Assembly: GCA_963924555.1 (NCBI GenBank)
Contig: OZ004582.1
Span: forward strand, 5,394,001-5,458,000
Length of the DNA: 64,000 nucleotides
Reading direction: 5' to 3'
DNA from: Crambe crambe
Taxonomy: Eukaryota; Porifera; Demospongiae; Poecilosclerida; Crambeidae
The position numbers were made by a program, and so were the translations under genes. The notes under the pieces are model-generated. The model had not been told where the DNA came from. It searched no databases and saw only the letters and a list, made by a program, of their open reading frames with translations. This document shows positions 13,631-25,563 of this stretch, piece by piece; the first letter of the stretch is position 1, and each line of letters starts with the position of its first letter.

Positions 13631-14249
13631 CTAGCTAACTGTGATGATATCATTTCTTACCTGGCTCCTGTTATTCCATGCATGCAGTTTTTCCTAAACA
13701 CTTTTGCACAAGCTAGCTAATGCAATGGACTTTAATGAGATTCATAGTAACCACGGCGGTTATCGCCTTACCGCTAACTAAGTGGTGGTCAATTAGCGCG
13801 CACCGGAATTTGGGTGCACTCAGAACAAAACGCTCTACGGGAGTTGACCAGACCCTTTCTTTCCCCCGCCCCCAAGAAAAAGGAAAGAATTGGGTCTGGC
13901 TACGCGAGACTAATATTGAAGGGGTCTAGTAGACCGGTCTAGGAACTTGGTTAGACTTTCATCCATAAGCTCCATCAGGAGAACAGGTCTGCCTGACTCG
14001 GGATCAGTGATACTTTGAAGATATTGAACAATGTTTGGGTGTTTCATGTTGCTTAGAAATTGGCACTCTTGTTCAAACCTCCTGGTGAAGCTGTGAACCC
14101 CAGGGTCATCGAACTGGAACATGGTGTCATGGAGAAGTTTGACAGCACAAGAAAGCTGACCACATTTGCCCTTGCAGACCTTGCCGTAGGAACCTACACC
14201 AAGGGTATCGTCATAGTAGATCTTAACAGAATCACAGCGATCCATTTTT

Positions 14250-15300
14250 TAGGGGGCGTAGCTGAGTCGAGGGCGTATAGGTGCCAACGTATTGGGTATG
14301 CGCAGTAAACTTAAACCGCATCACGTCATCATGCATGAAAACGGATCACGTGCGCTCGTTGTAATTATAGGGCTAAATTACTGAACCTACTACTGTACTA
14401 ATTGCTGTTGCCAAAAGGTATGTAAACTTTGTAATGTTAGTCTCGCGCGGGCCATACTCTAAGTTTTCGTATTAGGGTTTTTTCCTGTTTCTGGTCAACC
14501 GGCCGGCCGGGCGGGCCGCGCGAATAACAAAATATGTGGTATGCGCATGCGTAGTAGCCTACAGTAAAGCAGCTAGCTGACAGAATGTAGATGTGACTTA
14601 CACTTTTGTGCAACTGAATAGGTGAGGAAAATGAACAGAGAGCAGACTTTAAAATATTTTTAACAAACATGGCTTTAGTCATTGCAGTGTCCTTTGTCGA
14701 TCTAATACACAGCTTAATATCCCGTCTACTGTGCCTCTGTCATCTGTATAGAGCCTGCTCCAGATGCTGACTATTTACCTCAATGCAGACTGTACTGGTC
14801 CTCATATCATGAAAATTTTTTATAATCATTGTTTATTTAACAAGATCGTGGTTACATTACGTAAATGATTATTTTATACAAGTACAAGAGATTGTGTAGC
14901 TAGTCTCTGTAATGCTAATATTCTGCCTGCCTGCATGGGTTGCTGTGGGAAAATCCTGTCTCTAATATTGCAAGTGGCATTAAAATCCTTCTCTCAGATT
15001 AACGATATTGCAACTGTATTAGTTATTTCAGGGAAAAGAACGGTACATGGAATTTGTGCATTTGTCAATAGTGGTGTCAAAACCCAACAGTCAAAAGCTG
15101 GGAGCATTGCAATAATGCTGATGAGGGAGAACTAAGCAGATAACTTCGGGGCAAACTATATTAATGAAAGCCTTTCTTTCAAATCAATCACAATTAAATT
15201 GAGCAATGATAGGTACTCACTGATAATTATAATTAATTAATAACTTAGTTCCTTCCTCAGAGTCTCCAACTGACTCTCCTTAGTTTACTTGCCCACCACA
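14250..15300. other. Spacer with a transposon-end-like motif
   Basis: Contains TAGTCTCGCGCGGGCCA at about 14446 (same core as the TIR ends of the helicase elements) and a very GC-rich patch at about 14500-14522. No second end with a matching duplication was found. No gene recognised. Confidence 0.5.
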
Positions 15301-15304
15301 AAAG

Positions 15305-15730
15305 TGAAAGCCCCCAAGCGATGGACCCTCGGTGTAGGCTCCTATGGCAAGGTTTGCAAGGGCAAGTGTGGTCAGCTGCCTTGTGATGCCAAACTTCTCC
15401 ATGAAACCATGTTCCTGTACAATGATCCAGGGATTCATACGTAGGTTCACCAGGAGGTTTGAACCAGTTTCTCGGCAACATCAAGCACCCAAATAATTAT
15501 TGTTCAATGTCTTGGAACTATTGCAAATCCCGAGTCAGGTAGGCCTGTTCTCCTAATGGAGCTCATGCTTATGATGAAAGCCTCACCAAATTTCTAGCTG
15601 GACCCCTCCCATATTGTCAATATTTGCCATGATGTAGCTAGCCTACTTCCACTTAAATGGCATCATCTAAGATCTCTTCAGCTAGCAACAATGTCCTGCT
15701 GGTCGGTGCAGGCATCAAAGCAAAGGTGAC
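15305..15730 (+). pseudogene. Decayed kinase N-lobe/C-lobe fragment of the kinase-kelch family
   Basis: Reads in broken frames through GVGSYGKVCKGKCGQLPC, the HDT-like segment, a damaged KHPNN segment, NPESGRPVLLMEL and NNVLLVGAG, aligning with 35520-35950. There are several frame changes and in-frame stops (for example CATACGTAGG near 15440). It ends near the residues before DFG and no kelch exon follows. It has a different orientation from the neighbouring pseudogene, so it is a third, older copy. Confidence 0.85.
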
Positions 15731-15739
15731 TATAGTAGA

Positions 15740-16391
15740 CCGAGTATGCTACCAACAAGAGATCTATAGCTAGACTACCCTAAATCAGATTAGTAACTAA
15801 ATTAATGGCAAACAGAACTCAAGAAACTCTAAACTCTCAAACTGTCTCTGCTAGCTACCTGCTTTTATACAAAACTCAAGTTCAAGCCTTCTCTTCTTGT
15901 CATGTGCCAAGATAATTGCACAAAATTGTACTGATAGTGCTGCAGCTATAACAGGGCTCACTATAACTCTCTATTATTGTTCAGACATGATTACCTAATA
16001 CCATTTTAAATGTATAGCTATAAATATTGCAGAAAACGACCAGATGAATGAAGAAATTCCAGAAAATGTCCTGTGACTGACTGTTATTGTGAGCCCTGCT
16101 ATATTAACAGGGACATTGAACTTTGATCCCAGTAGTGCCTCTAGGGAAATAATTAAATTTGGTGAATGATCACTGACATGAAATAATTATGCTTCATAAT
16201 TACTATGTTGATATGATGGGTGCATGATAGCAATATTATTTACAATGGTTAGAAGGAAAGAAAATCAGTGAGGAAAAAAAAATCAGTGAATGATCATATA
16301 TATACAGGGCAAGAGAGGCAAGATTAATCATAGCAGCTCACTATACAAAGGCTGGTTTATTATGACGATGATGTGTCCTTGTAGTTCCTGT

Positions 16392-16433
<42 letters not shown>

Positions 16434-16544
16434 GGGGGGGGGGGGGGGGGAGGGGGGGGTGGAAGATGTAAACATTTAGCTACTTTTTTTCCCTTTTTTT
16501 TTATCTGTGTGCAGCCACAATTAATCTGTTTTGTTTTGTACTAA
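15740..16544. other. Spacer with a poly-G tract
   Basis: AT-rich sequence ending in the G-run at 16392-16459. No gene recognised. Confidence 0.6.
16392..16459 (+). repeat. Poly-G tract, about 68 bp
   Basis: Almost unbroken G with single A interruptions at 16433 and 16451. Expected to form G-quadruplexes. Its length may be unreliable in sequencing or assembly. Confidence 0.9.
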
Positions 16545-19500
16545 CTATAAGACATTGACCTTTACCATTTCATTGTTGTCTATAATTATCTTACTGGTTT
16601 TATCTTTCTGGATTGTGAAACCTGTTTCCTGCTGGCCAATCTTACATAGGGCAACAGTTTCATCTCTCTGGATTGCAGAAGCTATTCCCTGCTGGCCAAT
16701 CTTACGTAGGGCAGTGATCAGAGATGCCCAAGAGGCAGGACCACTGGTCTTAATCACATTATCAGCTCCTATGAGCCAAGCATTCACCATATCATCAGGT
16801 AAGTTGTTCATCCTTTGGATGGTCGAGAATTCCAGTCCAAGAGCAGTACCCAATGTTATGAGTTGCTCATTTTTAAAAGGTCTGAGCCTTTGACTGATAT
16901 TGAAATGATCAACTCCAGATAAAGGCTTTTGTAGTTCAGGTGCAGATTGTTGAGGTCCATATTCGAGACCTAGAATAAAATTAAAAATAATGATGCTTTT
17001 TGCAGCTAGCAAAGAATAACACTGGGTGTTATTATTTTTGATAACAGTGACTGAAGGATTATAGTTCCAGCCATTATCGTATTATAACTATACAATTAAT
17101 TAACTCTTTGCACTTACAAGGGAAAGGGACATTTTGGAGTGGTGTGGGAGGAGGTGTATCGAACGGGATAATCTGATTATTAGGATGAGAGTAGGCATTT
17201 CTTGATGATTGTACCAATTTAGTAATGGATGTGATTAGATTTTCAATATTTGGAATAATCACAGAAGGAGTTGCTTTCTCTATATCTATAGTGGAAGGAT
17301 AATTATGATCAGTACAATTTGACACTGTATTGCTGACATAATACCTGAACAGTTTGATGAATATACCATTTTTAGTTGTGTAACGAGAAAATTAATGCCC
17401 TGCATGTACATCTCCATGTCAAATGTTTCCTACATAACATGAAGAACATAATGCTTTGTATGTACGTAGCTGTAGACATTCATTTTGAATACGAAATGAA
17501 TCAAAAGGAGCAAGACCAAGCATAACTACATAGTTAAATGGCTCCAGCCTAAATAAATATAGTGCATTTTGGCCAGCACTTTTATAGCTTCTAATGGCAA
17601 TTCTTTAATTAACTTGACCACTCGTGCACTCTTTTGGATACCATACTACAGCTAGCTACTGTCATGATACATCAATTATGTCTCGGCTCCAGCTAGCTAT
17701 TAATAGAGTACTATTATGATTAGCTACAGCCTTACTCTGAATTGTTGTTGCACTTTCTTAGCTCTATTCAGCAGTGTAGGAATCATTGCTTCCACTCCTG
17801 CCAAAATTTGGGCACTTGCAGAAGAAGAGCTTTTGTCACTGTACCAGATAATACTACCATTATAACTTTTAGCTATTATAGCTATAATAATTATACAGAA
17901 TATACACCAAAAGGCTAAGAAACTTCTACTATTTTAGCTAACTAGTTACCGGCAGCTAACTAACTATCATTATATTTTTGTGGTCACCTAATATGTATAC
18001 ACAAATGGCCTCAGAAATTAAGGCTTTATGGAAATTGACTGCCCCAATTGAGCTACAGCATAAAGATTATATAAGCTACAAAAATATACTAACCGTAAGG
18101 ATTTTTCTAATAATTCCACTTCTTTCAGCAATCTTTGAGCTATCAGCAAAATAGTGGCATCACTTGGAGTTTGTTGACAAATTTCAATTTCCAATTCTAA
18201 TATAGCTTTCTGGAAATCAAGATAAGAGATCTTATTTATATTACACAGCTATAGTGATGATACGTACCTTGATAGGACCAGTGTTGACTCCAAATGATGA
18301 GCTATTATTTCGGAAGTATTCTAATAGAGATACAATGTTTTTACGTTGATAGAGTAGCCAGTGTTATAGCTACTTTAGCTACCTGGAAATAATATGAAGG
18401 CACCACAGTCTAGTCCTTTCACTTGCAGTTTCAGATTTTCTGTAGTAGTAGATTGCACTTTCATCTTGATACTGGAAGGACAGGGTAGTCTCAACAGCTC
18501 TTGAACATTTTGTGGATTATAACTTTGTTGACGCTCAATCTCAATTCGTTTTATCTGTATTAATATTATTATTTCATAGCTAAATATGGGGAGTTAGCTA
18601 TAATATAAAACCAGCTAAATATTGCTAATTATAGTTACTCACTTTGGATGTTAAACTTATGATTATAAATATTTTACCAAGGCTGGATCTGTAAAGAAAC
18701 AAATTTCCCAATTCTGGTTGTGCACAGGTTCTACCATGACTTCATCAGAATTGATAGTTGCACAATTGTGTTCGGCATACAACTTCACTTCTCCATGCTT
18801 CTTGTTGACTGCATCGTCACAGTACTGTTTGATAGTAGTAGAGTTAGCTACAACTATGTAACAATAATAGCTAATCATTAGGCTACCTGGTGATAGTATT
18901 GACAGGATGGGAGAACACATAGAAAGGCATGGTTGACTTTATTATGATACAATCTTACTGAGTAGATGCTTTCTCCTGTAAGAGCAAGAATTGATAGCTA
19001 ATAAGTAATTAGCTACTGTTTGGGGGTAATAAACAATAACTACATTAATAAAATTTTCACCATGCATGCATGCACATTGCCTATAATAGTTAAATATGTA
19101 CCTTCAGTTCTTTTACATAATGCACCACAACAGAAATGATTTAATTTGACTTCTCCAAATGGTTGCTCTTCTCCTGGTTTGAACAACCCCTCAGCTCCTT
19201 GGGTTTCTCTGAATACATAAACTGGACCAGACTCCCTGTGCTCTGGAGTGGTGCTTGCTGTGAGGAAAACCATATCTTCACAGTCCTCCTCACTCTGAAG
19301 ATAAGCATGGTGATTTATTCTCACTGTCACCTTCTCTCTGAACTCCACCTCTCTACTTGGCTCTATGATATATACTGGACTCATGAATGTGTAATGTTCT
19401 GGTAGTTCAAAAGGGCCACTGAAGCAGGGCCGAATGTAGAACTCCAGAGATGAGTCGGTGGGTGGTAGTGATTTTTCGGGAAAAGATAAAGATATACCTA

Positions 19501-22375
19501 TTTCCTCTTCCAAATCAATAATCCTGTTATCAGGGGAAATAGATATCTTCTGTGGACCTTTAGAAAATAGTATTCCTTCATAATCAGGGTCTTCTGTTAG
19601 GCAGTTGCAATCAAGAACCATTGCTTTTAGATTCTTTCCTTCATTGTTTTCTAAGTCCACATCAGCATCTTTACTCAACAGAGAAGCAATTACATCCTCG
19701 TGTCCATTCTGATATGCTATCATCAGGGGTGTCCATCCCCCATTGTCTTGTAAGTCAATCTTTGCACCATTTTCCAGCAGCATTTCAACCACAAGGACGT
19801 ATCCTTTTGAACTTGCATGCATTAAAGCAGACCATCCATTTTCATCTTGTAAATCCACCTGAGCACCATTTTCCAGCAGTATTTGAATCACATGGAGGTG
19901 TCCTTTTGAACTTGCATGCTGTAGAGCTGACCGTCCTTTTATGTCCTGCAAGTCAATGTGAGCACCATTTTCTAGCAATAATCTCACCACTTCAATATGT
20001 CCCTCAAAACTTGTTATCATCAGAGCTGTGCATCCATCATTATTCTGTAAGTTAACCTCCACATTCGGTGATTTCAATAATACGGCAACACGGTCAGCAT
20101 ATCCATGCTTACAGGCTTCTAGCAAAGTAAAATTGTCATTTCCATCGATTGCATTGATATCAGATGGAACCTTTTCAGCTTCCTTGACACTCCCTTTTGT
20201 AGCTATACACAGAATGATAATAATTATGTTGTCTGGAATAATAGTGTAAGACATGTCCATTTTTCATAGCTAGTTGCCTACAAATGGATAAAGCTCCAGC
20301 TATTGCAAGAATATGGAGAGTGGCATGCATTGTGGGCATGATTGCTAGAAGCTATTCCTTGATTTTATGAATTATAGATACCCTATTTAGAATAATTTTT
20401 TCTACATAAGCATATACATAGCTAATTGCTCATCTCAATTATTTTGCTTACAGCTGATTTGCTTTAGTCTTTTTTCACTTGCAGCGACCAATTTTCTATT
20501 TTCCTGGATGAATTGCTCCTTTTGCTGTACCTGAAATTCAAGCTCACGTCGCTTCCTATCATTCAATGGCCCAAGCAACTTATTTCGATGGTAGGCAGCA
20601 CTCTGTGCATATGAACAGAACATAATAAGTATGCACCACCACACATGTACAAAACCAAGCTATTAGCTATTAGTCTCGCAGGCCACACCCCCACCAACAC
20701 AAGACTACTATAGTTATATGGCTAGTTCTCTCTTACTGCAGGTTGAGGTTTATACCACCATAGCTATTATTTCCCTCACTCACCTTTTTCCATAATGTAA
20801 TTTTTTCTTCTAATTCAGTTATATGCTACAGGTATAACAATTTTGACGTCTATTCAGCTGGCTGGTTAATAACTAACCTTTGCAAGCTTTTTAATTCTCT
20901 CACTCTCTGATTTCAGTCTTGGATTGTATGAAACTGACCTTGGTAAGCAGACACCTTTGGTAGCTGAACATAAAGGGTTTTATAGCTACAGCTAAAAGTG
21001 CTATGCACAATTTAGCTATAGCTACGGCCATGCACTCATGATTATGGCTTCTAGCTAGTACTTACAATCAGGCTGCTTTAGTCTCTTTTCAGATATAGTG
21101 ATGCCAGATTCTTTTTTATCCTGGATCACTTGCTCCCTCTTCTGCATTCGCACCTGGTTATTCTTCTGCAGATGACACTTCTTTTTCACACCTGGGGATG
21201 GCTTATTCAACTTTTTCCATTCATCAACTTCTATCTGCATGTGCGCACACATACAGGACATATACATACGTCATAAGAGAAAAATAATTACATGCACCCA
21301 ATGCAGTGCTAGCTATAGCTATTTAGACCTTCCACGTATACTCTTCACTCACCTTCATTTTTTTCTCTATTTCTGCTATGCGCTGTAATTGCATAATCAT
21401 GTTATAGCTAGCAAGCCTATAACAACAACTAGTTCGCAGCTAACCTTCTCAATTTTTTCCATCTTTATTTTCAGCTCACACTGCTGCACTGCATAGTGAT
21501 AAAAAAAATAATGATGTGAAGATATTCTACAAAGGAACCTATTATGACAAGAAGCTAGTGGTTTGAGATTTGGTAACTAGCTAGAATGATTTTTAAATAG
21601 AGAGAGCCACAGCTCAGTTTCTTTGATATAGCTAACTACAGTGATAAAATTTTACATAACACAAAACATTAATTTTAAGCTGAGCCTGGAGCACAGCCTA
21701 GCTATTAAATCTTGTGTATCACCAATCTTATAGCTAGCTATACTTACAATTATGCGGTTTTAGCTTCTTTTCATATTTAATAATGTACTCCTTTGTGTCT
21801 TGGACCACTTGTTCCCTCCACTGCACTTGCAACTGCAGATCTCGTCTCTTCCACTCAGTCAAGGACTGGTTAAGCAACTTGTTCTGGTAGTTAACTGTAG
21901 TCTGCATGCACAATAGAATAAATTCAGTACATGCTGTATAGCTATCTATCAAAATTCACTCACCTTGTTCAATGTTGTAATTTTTTTCTGCAACTTTTCT
22001 ATACGCTGCATACATTATTAGGATTGGAGTAGGAGTAGCAATAAAATTAATTATGACATAATTATTATTGTAGCTAGGTATTATCACAATAGCTAGCATC
22101 CATTTGGGAATAGCTATAGTTAATTATGGGTAAACTCAGCATGTGCAAAAAGTCATGAAGCTATAAAAATCTGAGTTACGTAGCTAGCTAGCTATACCCA
22201 TCCTTATACGTATTTCTCAAAAGCTATATATCTATATATGAAGATATCTAAACCTATAACTAGCTACTATCATACTGTAGCTATAGCTGTAATGGTTATC
22301 ACTACAGCACATAAGCTAAAACCTTTTCTATCTTCACTTTCTCCATCCTAATTGTATAGTTTTTCAGATCACTGT
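16545..22375 (-). CDS. Coiled-coil, ankyrin repeats, ZU5, UPA, death-domain protein (paralogue 2)
   Basis: Transcript order: coiled-coil exons (about 22375-22320, 22005-21962, 21903-21750, 21490-21442, 21385-21350, 21236-21068, 20960-20878, 20826-20784, 20600-20452), then a large exon 20202-19102 with about six ankyrin repeats (GHIEVVRLLLENGAHIDLQD type) followed by ZU5 (GILFSKGPQKISISPDN to KLNHFC). UPA exons are 18975-18887 and 18824-18678. Linker exons are 18554-18383, 18320-18268, 18209-18094, 17838-17736 and 17344-17118. The death domain is 16969-16545 (LGTALGLEFSTIQRMNN). ZU5-UPA-DD is the supramodule of ankyrins, PIDD and UNC5, so a cytoplasmic scaffold or signalling adaptor is likely. 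An ATG at 20260 exists, but splicing from the coiled-coil exons into 20202 fits the paralogue better. The first coding exon was not identified. Confidence 0.8.
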
Positions 22376-23175
22376 TGTGCTAATAAACAAATGAAAGTGA
22401 TGATACCTTGTGAGACAGAGCCTTTTATAGGCTTATGAACGTGCCCTTATGATTCACGTATAGCTAATGCACATTGTATGTGTACACCTGCAGGCATTTT
22501 GATTACATTCCTGCATGATTTCCTCTAAAGTTGCAAGTATAGCTAGTCATGCACGTTTTTAGAGTCCTGAGTTTATTGATTAAATGCCAGCTTATTGCTT
22601 GATCAAAACAGTACATTATCTTTTGAGAAAATCCATTTTGTACCCTGTAGCTAATAGTTTCTTTGGATCTCTTTTAAACTTAATGAGATGAAAGGTATTC
22701 CCAATTCAAGTGTGGCTATTTGCACTCCCACACCACAATGAATACTGTTTATCAGCCTTGCCTCCTAACTCTCTCTTTGCTCTGACTAATCCAATTCAAG
22801 ATAATCCTCCACAACCTAGTGGGACCCCCTCTAATTCAGACCCATAAAAGACTATATTATTAGAACTCTCTCTAATTAAAATCCCTTAAAAGAGGATAGA
22901 ATTCTAACTCTCTTTGTCTTACATTTAAGTAGCTGACTAGAGACAGAAGCCTTATGCTTTGTTATACAATGCTTTAAATACTCTTCATGCATTCAGTTCG
23001 GAAAATGTTCCATGTTTTGATATAACTATTGTTTTATTACATGATCGATGATCTAAATACTCTTTATACATTCAGATCTGAAAAAGGTTCATGTAGCTAC
23101 TATAATATAGCTAGCTACATGTCATCATTATAAGTGCACTCATCATTATGTAGCTTGCTAATCACCCAACTATTT

Positions 23176-23342
23176 TAATGCTTGCTGACTATCTAATGTA
23201 AATTTGACCTTAGCATAGTTATATAAAAAGCAGTTATTATTGTCTTAGGTAGAAACCAAAATTTTCTTGGCTACTTTTTCATAACTTAACGCTGAAAATT
23301 TGGACTTGAAATTATATAGCTAGCTAAGGACACCCTTTCTAA
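23176..23342. repeat. Upstream block duplicated at 33231-33386
   Basis: About 160 bp almost identical to 33231-33386 (shared blocks CTGACTATCTAATGTAAATT, GAAAATTTGGACTTGAAATT). This copy has about 12 extra bases (GGTAGAAACCAA). Both copies lie 5' of an ankyrin-ZU5 gene, so they probably travelled with the gene duplication. Confidence 0.85.
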
Positions 23343-23781
23343 CATTGTTCACATTCATTATAATGCATGCAATATTATTCATTCTCCTTCATACGCAACT
23401 CTGTTCAATCACTGTTCAGCGTGTGTGTTTTTGTTTTAATTCTTCATTCATTTTATCTTAAACATGTACAGAAAATTTTATAAGCGTCGGTGCAGCCATA
23501 AATGAACATGCACATGTATGCCCATCACTCAGCCCTGGACAGACAAATGTCATTTTAGAGTTGTTTGTTTATTATGGCCTTCTTGAGAAGGAAACCTGGT
23601 AGGAAAATAATTGCATAACTATATACATGCCATTGAAACTTGATCCTTGAGGAAACAGAATTCATCTCTTGGGGATTATTTGGCTTTTATGATCGTATAG
23701 GGGATATCACGACATCACAATTTCATGTTTTGTTGCTGGCCTACATAGCTAGATGATTAATCACACATTAATTTTTTTATA

Positions 23782-23928
23782 CAGTGGAACCTCCAATAAA
23801 GGACTGTCCAAGTAAAGGACAACCTCCTAACAAAGGACACTCTTTCCCATAGCACTATATAGTACATTTTTTAACCAACTTCTCTACAGAGGACAGAGTG
23901 ACTGATCCTTTACTTGGAGGTTCCACTG
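23782..23928. mobile_element. pogo/Tigger-like MITE
   Basis: 147 bp with inverted ends CAGTGGAACCTCCAA and TTGGAGGTTCCACTG, flanked by TA on both sides. TA duplication and CAGTGRAACCTC-type ends fit the Tc1/mariner-pogo group. Non-coding. Confidence 0.85.
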
Positions 23929-24899
23929 TATAGGTATAAATAATGCTTAAGGTTCGTACAAATTGCAGTAGAAGACATGCTGTCAGGAAATAAGTGCATC
24001 TATGTCTGCCTACATAATTATGAGGTGAAAGGTCAAGGATTTACTGATGTTATGATGTGCCACCATGCATGTAGTCAGCTATTCCACACATAGTCAACAG
24101 CTAGGGTGGATTAGAGTGTGCATAGTCCTTACTCAGCTGCAGTTAGAAACAGAATGTTCAAATAGCTATAGTGACTATCTATAGGGGAAAAGCAGAGATG
24201 ATGCAAAAAGGGTCAAAGGAAACTGTTTATGATAGTCCCCCTATGCAGCGCAAGGGGAGGGGGGAACAATCTTCCCATTCGATCAATATCAGTTAAATTC
24301 CTCGAGTGACCTCTCCTGAAGGTCCCACTGAAGGTCCCATTGGGTATGTGGGGCTCATTTATTATGGAAAATCCCCCTTTTTTATCGATATGCAGGCATG
24401 CGCATTGTGTGAAGGCACACACATTTTTAGTCTCTGCCGGAACTGCCAATTAGCTAAAATGAAATGAAAGTGACTATTATCCATTTGCAAGGCAACCTCT
24501 ATTATGCTAGATGCTAGGGGGGTTGGTGTGGAGGTTCTTCATTTGTGTGATTGATGAAATGAAGTTAGCTAATAAGTCTGATGAGGGAGTGTTAAGAACC
24601 GGATGTGTGATTTTGAAAAGTGATGGTGAGTCTGTGTGTATAAAGAAGACATTTGATGGCAAGACAGCAAGAGGACACTGAAGAAGTGTGCAGAAAACTC
24701 CACTAGATCGACTGTGTATGTGGGTGGCTCAATTAAGCTTTGGGAAAGCACACTGATGGAAGCACTATAGTGGGATTGCAAGCTCTACCACACATTCTTG
24801 GAGATCACAGTCAAGGAAGCAACCCTTACCCAATGTGTCCTCTGATGGAACTTCTCTAATATATTATTTCCATGTAGCTTAATAATTATTAATGATCAA

Positions 24900-25190
24900 C
24901 TTGAGACAGAAACCTTGTGTTTATGACACCATAAATCCCATACCTTCATCAATTAAAGTTCCACTGAATCTTTGACTGCATGTGGTTGGATTCGGTTACT
25001 AAGAAAGGTTTCATCTTTGAAGGTTGGATTTGATTACTGAAATTAGGTTAACATTGCTATGACCATTAGTGTAACTGCTTAACTAAATTTAATACATAGC
25101 TAACTGCAACAAATTAAGAGCTAAACTCCAAAATGAATCCTGTTTCTTCAAGGATCAAGTTTCAATGTATAATCGGCTTCTTTTCTCAAG
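24900..25190. mobile_element. MITE of family A, second copy
   Basis: Left end CTTGAGACAGAAACC; right end close to GGCTTCTTTTCTCAAG. Interior blocks are in the same order as at 2999-3266. 291 bp, non-coding. Confidence 0.75.
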
Positions 25191-25563
25191 AAGTATATAC
25201 AAAAGGACTTAGTCACAACTTAAACACTGGAGAGTATTGTCTAAATATTATTGATGCTGATGTTGAAATGCTCTAATTGCTACTGGCCATGAAGTTGATG
25301 AACAAACAGACTCGTGTGACTCTTGGGGTCTCCCGAGCATTGTAGGGTAGGACTTATAACTGAAAAATCTCTTATTCAGACAGCAACAGAATTCAGTCTT
25401 TTGGTAGCTATACTCTGACCCATACGTATGTCCTGACACTGAGTCTCCATCTACGTATGTGTTGGAGGGTGCATGGGGCTGTGCATGTGCTGTCCCAGTA
25501 TGCTCAATCAAGCTATGATTTGCGCTGTGCATTATTATGTTGCCAAAATTTATAGGTTGGTGG

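Larger units (their letters stand above)
12565..13912. mobile_element. DNA transposon with 185-bp TIRs, 8-bp TSD and a RecQ-like helicase gene
   Basis: Left TIR 12565-12749 and right TIR 13728-13912 appear identical when one is reverse-complemented. Termini are TAGTCTCGCG...CGCGAGACTA. The target duplication ATATTGAA flanks both sides (12557-12564, 13913-13920). Each TIR holds an internal inverted pair (CCAGACCC near the end, GGGTCTGG further in). Between the TIRs lie a truncated RecQ-like helicase gene (+) and a possible exon on the minus strand. No transposase is recognisable. TIR identity and a perfect duplication imply a young insertion. Long TIRs with 8-9 bp duplications resemble Mutator-like or P elements, but I cannot assign a superfamily. 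Confidence 0.93.
9365..14245 (-). pseudogene. Kinase-kelch gene disrupted by a transposon (pseudogene or remodelled gene)
   Basis: Paralogue of the gene at 35476-38626. The kinase N-lobe reads from ATG 14245 (GVGSYGKV glycine loop, CAVKLL lysine) to residue Y at 13913. A transposon then interrupts the exon exactly between RPLQY and HTQV. The C-lobe resumes at 12564 (HRDLSTNNVLL, DFGMSK) and ends at a GT donor after DDMYQDVP near 11970. The kelch exon starts near 10255 (ADQPDRVASHS, then TMKWRQQ) and has its own damage: an in-frame TAG after NTENFQ near 9795 and a frame change before the block 9733-9365 (HVLVIGG, ELMVVGG). Only the transposon breaks the kinase part, so inactivation may be recent. 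A hybrid reading frame from ATG 12742 joins TIR-encoded residues to the C-lobe. Confidence 0.85.
22376..25563. other. Repeat-rich spacer between the two ankyrin-ZU5 genes
   Basis: Contains a pogo-like MITE (23782-23928), a family A element (24900-25190), two family A end fragments (about 22937 and 23582-23672) and a block shared with 33231-33386. Short open frames here show no recognisable domain. Confidence 0.65.

Noticed and set aside
19163-20249. Plus-strand open frames opposite the ankyrin-ZU5 exon (and the same at 28801-29740)
   Set aside because: Antisense shadows of a conserved coding exon.
24213-24449. 78-residue minus-strand frame in the spacer between the ankyrin genes
   Set aside because: No recognisable domain, no paralogous exon and a repeat-rich neighbourhood.
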